Shown piece after piece: positions 29,474-34,363 of a stretch of 34,363 nucleotides of DNA. The notes beneath the pieces are model-generated. The model was not told the DNA's origin and made no database searches. It worked only from the letters and a program-made list of their open reading frames with translations. Source of the DNA: Actinomycetes bacterium (GTDB lineage Bacteria; Actinomycetota; Acidimicrobiia; Spongiisociales; UBA5794); contig JAHEJX010000022.1 in NCBI GenBank assembly GCA_024638645.1, positions 11,071 to 45,433 on the forward strand. Reading direction: 5' to 3'. Position numbers and translations under genes: made by a program. Position 1 is the stretch's first letter, and every line of letters starts with the position of its first letter.

Positions 29474-30619
29474 ATGAGTTTCCGCCTGACTGAAGATCAC
29501 GAGGCGTTGCGCGCGGCCGTGCGCGAGTTCGCCGAGAAGGAAATCGCCCCACATGCAGCCGAGTGGGATCGCAACCGTCATTTTCCTGTGGACGTCGTTC
29601 ACAAGATGGGCGATCTGGGCCTCATGGGGGCGATCTTTGACGAGGAACATGGTGGAGGCGGCGGAGACTTCACCAGTCTCTGCGTTGCGATCGAGGAAAT
29701 CGGCCGGGCCGATCAGTCGATGGGAATCACCCTCGAGGCTGCGGTCGGCCTTGGTATCAACCCGATTGCAGAATTCGGTTCCCCCGAGCAGAAGGCGAAT
29801 TGGCTCCCTGAATTACTTGCCGGGCGCAAGCTTGCAGCTTTCGGGCTGACCGAACCGGGCGGAGGATCAGACGCGGCAGGGGCCACCAAGACAACAGCCG
29901 TGTTGGATGGCGACGAATGGGTGATCAACGGTTCAAAGGCCTTCATCACCAATTCCGGCACTGCCATAACATCGGTCATCACGATCACGGCGATCACCGG
30001 GGACGATGAGATCAGTTCGATCATGGTGCCTGCCGGCACGCCCGGCCTCACGGTCGAACCGGCATACGACAAACTCGGATGGCATGCGTCGGACACCCAC
30101 GGGCTGGTTTTCGAGGAATGCCGGGTTCCTTCCGAGAACCTGCTTGGTGAGCGCGGCCGTGGCTTTCACCAGTTTCTCGCCACCCTCGATGATGGACGCA
30201 TAGCAATCGCGGCCCTTGCCGTCGGTCTGCTGCAAGCGTGCCTCGACCTCAGCATCGAACACTCGATAGACCGCGAGGCATTTGGACGGCCGATTGGCGC
30301 CAACCAGGGCATAGCGTTTCAGGTCGCAGATCTCGACGTTGCTACCGAGTCGGCCCGATTGCTCACCTATAAGGCGGCTGCGCTCAAGGACGCAGGACAG
30401 CCGATCAAGATGGCGGCAGCTCGCGCCAAGCTGTTCGCCACTGAAGCCGCTGTCGCGGCGACTCGGACCCTTACGCAGATCCTCGGCGGCTACGGATTCG
30501 TCGAAGAGGGGCCGGCTGCCCGCTTCTACCGAGACGCCAAGATTCTCGAGATCGGTGAGGGCACAAGTGAGATTCAGCGGCTGGTCATCTCGCGTCAGCT
30601 AGGGCTGCCTGTCCTCTAG
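29474..30619 (+). CDS. Acyl-CoA dehydrogenase (short/medium-chain type)
   Basis: A 381-residue FAD enzyme that introduces the alpha-beta double bond into acyl-CoA in beta-oxidation. It shows the family order: FRLTEDHEALRAAVREFAEKE, split as FRLTEDHEALRA then AVREFAEKE; FGLTEPGGGSDAAG binding FAD; INGSKAFITNSG; and the C-terminal YRDAKILEIGEGTSEIQ with catalytic base E362. Chain-length preference is not readable. ATG 29474 is chosen rather than the upstream 29438, which overlaps the palindrome. It seems to have its own leaderless-type promoter. It is not closely related to the glutaryl-CoA dehydrogenase 2.4 kb upstream. Neither has an electron-transfer flavoprotein gene beside it. Confidence 0.92.
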   Translation: MSFRLTEDHEALRAAVREFAEKEIAPHAAEWDRNRHFPVDVVHKMGDLGLMGAIFDEEHGGGGGDFTSLCVAIEEIGRADQSMGITLEAAVGLGINPIAEFGSPEQKANWLPELLAGRKLAAFGLTEPGGGSDAAGATKTTAVLDGDEWVINGSKAFITNSGTAITSVITITAITGDDEISSIMVPAGTPGLTVEPAYDKLGWHASDTHGLVFEECRVPSENLLGERGRGFHQFLATLDDGRIAIAALAVGLLQACLDLSIEHSIDREAFGRPIGANQGIAFQVADLDVATESARLLTYKAAALKDAGQPIKMAAARAKLFATEAAVAATRTLTQILGGYGFVEEGPAARFYRDAKILEIGEGTSEIQRLVISRQLGLPVL

Positions 30620-30631
30620 AGGGCCTGCACG

Positions 30632-30637
30632 TACACT
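30632..30637 (+). promoter_or_regulatory. Candidate -10 box for the antiporter gene (leaderless)
   Basis: TACACT, then six C residues, then GTG 30644. No Shine-Dalgarno sequence lies between. Confidence 0.5.
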
Positions 30638-30643
30638 CCCCCC

Positions 30644-32353
30644 GTGCTTGTGACGTCCTCAATACTGATAGCTGCGGAGTCCGGCGGCAGTGGGCTCCTC
30701 GAGTCGGAAGTGTCGATCATTCTGCTCCTCGCCGTTGCCGCCTTGGTCGCGGTCGCCGCCCGCAGATTTCGGTTCCCCTACACGGTCGCGCTCGTCGTGG
30801 TTGGTCTGGCAATGGCGTTTCTGCCTGAGGGCGCAATCGAGGTCGACGTCAGCGCAGAACTGATCCTCGCCGTGCTCGTTCCGCCCTTGCTCTTTGAGGG
30901 GACGTTGCACATCTCGTGGCGAAAGTTCCGCGCTGACCTGCGCGGCGTGACTTTGATCGCGGTTGCGGGAACTCTGATCGGTACGTTCATCGTCGGTACG
31001 TTTGTCAACCAGTTTGTGGACGTGCCATGGGCGCCCGCGCTCGCCTTTGGGGCCCTCATCTCAGCCACCGATCCGGTCGCAGTCATCTCGTTCTTCCGCT
31101 CGATCGGCGTGAGCAAACGGCTGACGATCCTTGTCGAAGGGGAGAGCCTGTTGAACGACGGGGTGTCATTCGTTGTCTTCACGCTGGCGCTTGCCGCCGC
31201 CGTTCCAGGCGCAACGTTCAGCTTGGTCGGAGCGTTTGGCGACTTCATATTGATCGCCTTTGGCGGGTTGGCAGTCGGAGTTGTGCTGGGATATGTCGTC
31301 TCCGTACTCATCTTGCGCAACCTCGATGACCATCTTGTCGAGACCGCGGTCACCGTCGCCCTGGCGTTCGGGTCATATCTGCTGGCAGAAGAATTCGGAG
31401 CACTGATCGGTGCAGATTTCCACCTGAGCGGCATACTCGCGGTTGTCGCTGCGGGGCTGATGGTCGGCAACATTGGCCTCCGCAACACGTCGCCCACCAC
31501 CAGGCTCACCTTGCAGAACTTCTGGGAGTTCCTGTCGTTCGTGGTGAATTCCATGGTCTTCCTGTTACTCGGCCTCGAGATCGACATCACAGCGCTCCCG
31601 GAAGAGGCCGTGGCTTTGATCGTTGCTGTGGCCGCGATCCTCATTGCGCGTGTCGTTGTCGTGTATGGCCTCGGAGCGATTCACGATGTGTTTGTGCCTG
31701 AGCGGCGCATTCCGCCACGTTTCAAACATGTCATGTATTGGGGTGGGTTACGAGGAGCGATCTCGGTGGGCCTTGCTCTCAGCCTGGTGGGCGCGGTCGG
31801 TGATCTTGGGGAGGAACTGGTGAGCCAGCTCCAGGTGATGACCTTCGGGGTCGTCCTGTTCACCCTTCTAGTTCAGGGGCTCACCATCGAGCGTCTCATC
31901 AGGCGGCTCGGACTCGCCGAGAAGTCTGAGGCGGCACTCGACCAGCAACGCGGCCAGGCCCGTCTCTATGCCAATCGTGCGGCCCAGCGCGAATTGGCAA
32001 GGCTTCGTGACGAGGGGATTCTGTTTGGCGATCTGTGGTCTGCCATGGACAAGCACTACGACACAGAGATCGAAACGAGTCGGGAGCAGTTGCGAAGGCA
32101 CTTGCAGATACATCCCGAGCTGGAAGCGGACATGTATCTCACCGCTCGCGTCGATGCCTTGCGGGCGGAGCGCCAGGCACTGCAGGACGCCGCACGGCGC
32201 GGCCTGATCTCTGAGCACGTGCTCGGAGAGCTCACCCTCGAAGTGAACAACCACCTCGCTGCCCTCGAGTTCATGGAGGGCGACGCTGAACAGTCGGAAG
32301 TGGTGGCCACCGAGCCGAGCGACTTTCCGCTTGACGACGGATCGTCGACATGA
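30644..32353 (+). CDS. Na+/H+ antiporter, CPA1 (NhaP/NHE) family
   Basis: A 569-residue membrane antiporter that exchanges Na+ (or K+) for H+. About 12 hydrophobic helices occupy residues 20-420. The ion-binding motifs are SATDPVAV with D143-P144 and VEGESLLND at 164-172. YWGGLRGAISVGLAL near 365-380 contains the conserved arginine region of the CPA1 family. The C-terminal roughly 140 residues are a charged, helical cytoplasmic tail, longer than a minimal transporter, and probably regulatory. GTG 30644 is chosen because TACACT lies six bases upstream. Its stop overlaps the next gene by ATGA, coupling the antiporter to a UspA-like protein. Confidence 0.93.
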   Translation: MLVTSSILIAAESGGSGLLESEVSIILLLAVAALVAVAARRFRFPYTVALVVVGLAMAFLPEGAIEVDVSAELILAVLVPPLLFEGTLHISWRKFRADLRGVTLIAVAGTLIGTFIVGTFVNQFVDVPWAPALAFGALISATDPVAVISFFRSIGVSKRLTILVEGESLLNDGVSFVVFTLALAAAVPGATFSLVGAFGDFILIAFGGLAVGVVLGYVVSVLILRNLDDHLVETAVTVALAFGSYLLAEEFGALIGADFHLSGILAVVAAGLMVGNIGLRNTSPTTRLTLQNFWEFLSFVVNSMVFLLLGLEIDITALPEEAVALIVAVAAILIARVVVVYGLGAIHDVFVPERRIPPRFKHVMYWGGLRGAISVGLALSLVGAVGDLGEELVSQLQVMTFGVVLFTLLVQGLTIERLIRRLGLAEKSEAALDQQRGQARLYANRAAQRELARLRDEGILFGDLWSAMDKHYDTEIETSREQLRRHLQIHPELEADMYLTARVDALRAERQALQDAARRGLISEHVLGELTLEVNNHLAALEFMEGDAEQSEVVATEPSDFPLDDGSST

Positions 32354-32784
32354 AGCCAATCGTTTGTGCTGTGCGGGGCGGTCCTGGGAGCCACTTCACG
32401 AGGCGGGCAGCTCTGCAACGTGCGATCGCAACTGAAGCTCCTTTGTATCTCCTCGTGACGATTGATCCCGATGCCTATCACCCATTGCACGAAGGCGAGC
32501 AGCGAGCAATCCGTGCGGAGCTCGCTTGGCGCGAGCTGGCGCTCGCCCGTGCCAACGCGTCTCAGCTCGGCCATCCGGAGGCCCAATTCAACATTCAGGT
32601 GCGAGTCGGCAAGCTGACGGAAACGATTGCGGCATTCGCCGCAGAGGTTGGCGCCGGGACCATCCTGTTAGGTGAACCGCGTGACGCGCTCGACGCAACC
32701 CTGCATGGAGATGAGCTCGCCACCCTGGCAGCCGGTGTAGGTGGGCATACCGGTGCAGAAGTTCAGGTGATCCGGCCGGGCTAG
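32350..32784 (+). CDS. Universal stress protein (UspA-like)
   Basis: A 144-residue protein with the alpha/beta layout of UspA: IVCAVRGGPGS at the start, a middle helix ALARANASQL, and GAGTILLGEPRD at about 106-117. The classic ATP-binding GxxGxx(9)G(S/T) pattern is not intact, so nucleotide binding is doubtful. It is translated by coupling to the antiporter gene (ATGA at 32350-32353). Usp-like domains are often fused to or paired with CPA-type antiporters, so it may regulate the transporter; this is inference. Its stop TAG shares bases with the stop of the convergent ligB (CTAG, 32781-32784). Confidence 0.65.
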   Translation: MKPIVCAVRGGPGSHFTRRAALQRAIATEAPLYLLVTIDPDAYHPLHEGEQRAIRAELAWRELALARANASQLGHPEAQFNIQVRVGKLTETIAAFAAEVGAGTILLGEPRDALDATLHGDELATLAAGVGGHTGAEVQVIRPG

Positions 32785-34283
32785 GTCTGCAGATACCCGC
32801 GTACGGTGTCGAGTGTGTCTGCTTCGTTGGGCTTCTTATCTTGGCGGTATCCCTTTACTCGGGCGAAACGGAGTGCGACGCCTCCCGGGTACCGCGAAGA
32901 GCGCTGCACACCGTCGAAGGCGATCTCCACCACCTGTTCAGGTCGTACGTAGACCACCTGACCGTCGCGGTGCGTCTCGATCTCCTGGAAGCGGACTGTC
33001 TGCCATGCCAGCATCTCGTCGGTCATGCCTTTGAACGTCTTGCCGAGCATGACAAAACCATCGCCGTCGCGTGCCCCGAGGTGGATATTGGACAAATAGC
33101 CGCGGCGCCGACCCGACCCCCACTCCACGCCGAGCACCACAAGATCCAGCGTGTGGGCCGGCTTCACCTTGAGCCACGCCGATCCGCGCCGCCCCGCCGA
33201 ATAGAGTGAATCGGCGTCCTTGACCATGACGCCTTCATGGCCCTGCGCCAGGGCTGCTGCGGCGAAGGCCTCCGCTTCGCCGGGGTCGCTGGTGAGGATA
33301 CGAGGAATGACGAAGTCGTCAGGAACCGCAGCCTCGATTCGCGCGGCTCGTTCTCGCAAAGGCAGGTCGATGAGGTCCTCGTCGAGGCGGAGTGCGTCGA
33401 AAACGAAGAGATGGAGGGGTGTGTCAGGAGCGGATTTTTTGGCAAATCGAGTCATAGTCACCTGGAATGGCTCGGGCGTGCCGTCACCCTTGAGGCTGAT
33501 AGCTTCGGCATCGAGGATGAACGACGTTGATCCGATGCTGCGAGCCTTGGCGACGATGTCTTGAACGCTGCGGGTCACCGGGCGCAGCGATCTCGTGTAC
33601 ACGTCGATGTCGTCGCCCTCGCGGTGGATCTGAAGCCGGGCTCCGTCGACCTTCCATTCGACAAACGACTCGGCGAAGCCGGCTAATGCGTCGCTAGCTG
33701 TTTCGGCTGTTGAAGCGAGCATCGGCTGGACTGCCCTGCCGACCTCGAGGCCGAAGCGCTCCAATGCCGTAGGTCCCTCCATTGCCAGCGCCTCGGCCAC
33801 GCCGGCAAGATTGCCCGAGAGCATGGCGGCCCGCCGCACCGATGCCCGGGGCGCGTCGAAGGCCGTCGCCAGAGCATCCACCATGACTCCATCGAGTGCG
33901 CCCTGTCGCAGTCCGCCGCCAAGTAGGCCGAACAACAGTGTCTGCTCCTCAGGCGTGGCAGCCGACATCAGCCCGGCCAGTAGCTCAGCACGCCTCACCT
34001 TGGATCCGGCCCCCCGCGTTGCCTGCAACTCGGTGAGTGTCGAATCTGTCTCGGTGAGGGTGAGGCGTGCGGTTGCGGCGGGCGCAACATCCACATCGCG
34101 AATAGCGGCGAAGCCGACCCCGAGCCGCCCTTGTGGCAGGCGGCCCGACAAATATGACACCCCTATCAGCACCTCGGTGGGGGTCATCTCCATGATCGTT
34201 GCTGCGAGTCGCTCCGTCTTGGTTATGCGACTGCGCGTCGAAGCGACAGATTGCGACGTTTCTGCAATTCGGCTCAGGAGCAA
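32781..34283 (-). CDS. ligB: ATP-dependent DNA ligase (LigB-type)
   Basis: A 500-residue ATP-dependent ligase closely resembling mycobacterial LigB. Residues 1-200 are the N-terminal DNA-binding domain (VSYLSGRLPQGRLGVGFAA, LLFGLLGGGLRQGALDG). The adenylation lysine is K211 in EWKVDGARLQIHR (motif I). Later motifs include DAEAIS, GHEGVMVKD, WLKVKP and the OB-fold block VLGVEWGSGRRRGYLSNIHL, split as VLGVEWGSGRRR then GYLSNIHL. LigB is non-essential in mycobacteria and is thought to act in repair. The start is TTG 34283: it reads LLSRIAETS, matching the LigB opening MLLHDVA, and AGGTG lies 5 nt upstream. It starts eight bases after the stop of the upstream minus-strand gene, suggesting an operon. 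Confidence 0.94.
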   Translation of the reverse strand: MLLSRIAETSQSVASTRSRITKTERLAATIMEMTPTEVLIGVSYLSGRLPQGRLGVGFAAIRDVDVAPAATARLTLTETDSTLTELQATRGAGSKVRRAELLAGLMSAATPEEQTLLFGLLGGGLRQGALDGVMVDALATAFDAPRASVRRAAMLSGNLAGVAEALAMEGPTALERFGLEVGRAVQPMLASTAETASDALAGFAESFVEWKVDGARLQIHREGDDIDVYTRSLRPVTRSVQDIVAKARSIGSTSFILDAEAISLKGDGTPEPFQVTMTRFAKKSAPDTPLHLFVFDALRLDEDLIDLPLRERAARIEAAVPDDFVIPRILTSDPGEAEAFAAAALAQGHEGVMVKDADSLYSAGRRGSAWLKVKPAHTLDLVVLGVEWGSGRRRGYLSNIHLGARDGDGFVMLGKTFKGMTDEMLAWQTVRFQEIETHRDGQVVYVRPEQVVEIAFDGVQRSSRYPGGVALRFARVKGYRQDKKPNEADTLDTVRGYLQT

Positions 34284-34291
34284 GTGGGCAC

Positions 34292-34363
34292 CTAGGCAGA
34301 CTGAGGCCGGAACATAGTGGCAACCTGGCCGACTCCGGCCAGCTCGCCGCCGGCGACGATTGC
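34292..34363 (-). CDS. 3' end of an unidentified minus-strand gene
   Basis: An open frame runs in from the window edge and ends at TAG 34294-34292. Its last residues are AIVAGGELAGVGQVATMFRP then QSA. Too short to assign. It precedes ligB by eight bases on the same strand, so it is probably the upstream operon partner. There is no competing frame with a better case, but the reading frame rests on only 23 codons. Confidence 0.5.
   Translation of the reverse strand, partial: AIVAGGELAGVGQVATMFRPQSA

Noticed and set aside
30778..31644. 288-codon minus-strand open frame inside the antiporter gene
   Set aside because: Low-complexity Ser/Thr/Ala-rich translation, antisense to clear transmembrane helices of the antiporter.

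Overview
This window is high-GC chromosomal DNA packed with mostly single-copy housekeeping genes on both strands. Several gene sets point to Actinomycetota: a pgsA / gcvH / GarA-like FHA / FtsR-like MerR / BFN nuclease / second MerR block that parallels Rv1822 to Rv1830 of Mycobacterium tuberculosis, a polyphosphate glucokinase, a LigB-type ATP-dependent DNA ligase, and many promoters of the form TANNNT followed about 6 nt later by the start codon (leaderless mRNAs). The organism looks like an environmental, possibly Acidimicrobiia-like lineage, but the sequence alone does not prove the class.

Layout. 1-2049: 3' end of aroA overlapping cmk, converging on ispH. 2106-4236: a secreted calcium-binding-repeat protein, bracketed by two copies of a degenerate repeat. 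4277-8710: a tightly overlapping operon of a PDZ/radical-SAM-like DUF512 protein, the GTPase Der, an acyl-CoA carboxylase carboxyltransferase and a tiny membrane protein. 8763-9941: a STAS-like protein, tRNA-Pro(GGG) and a membrane-anchored hypothetical. 9951-12276 (minus): a three-gene operon of EEP-family phosphodiesterase, GNAT acetyltransferase and lipoprotein. 12448-18537: the actinobacterial gcvH-garA-ftsR-BFN-merR block, here also carrying a D,D-carboxypeptidase and a hypoxanthine phosphoribosyltransferase, and ending with a small PD-(D/E)XK-like protein that probably starts at CTG. 18600-21219: gcvT, ppgK and a monoacylglycerol-lipase-like hydrolase, joined by ATGA overlaps. 21203-27063: adenosine deaminase, AI-2E-family transporter, YqgE, RNase HII, a D-cysteine desulfhydrase-family enzyme and glutaryl-CoA dehydrogenase. 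27136-29339 (minus): neutral zinc metallopeptidase and acyltransferase-3. 29474-34363: acyl-CoA dehydrogenase, CPA1 Na+/H+ antiporter, UspA-like protein, LigB, and the 3' end of one more minus-strand gene.

Functional themes are the glycine cleavage system (gcvH, gcvT) beside a GarA-like metabolic switch and MerR regulators, CoA-thioester metabolism (carboxylase and two acyl-CoA dehydrogenases), and DNA/RNA maintenance (RNase HII, LigB, BFN nuclease). I found no CRISPR array, prophage, integrase, transposase, toxin-antitoxin pair or recognisable defence system. The less ordinary signals are small: an interspersed intergenic repeat family, recurrent leaderless promoters, three dyads (upstream of garA, upstream of gcvT, and between the acyltransferase and the acyl-CoA dehydrogenase), a probable CTG start, convergent genes that share stop-codon bases, and the large uncharacterised secreted protein.
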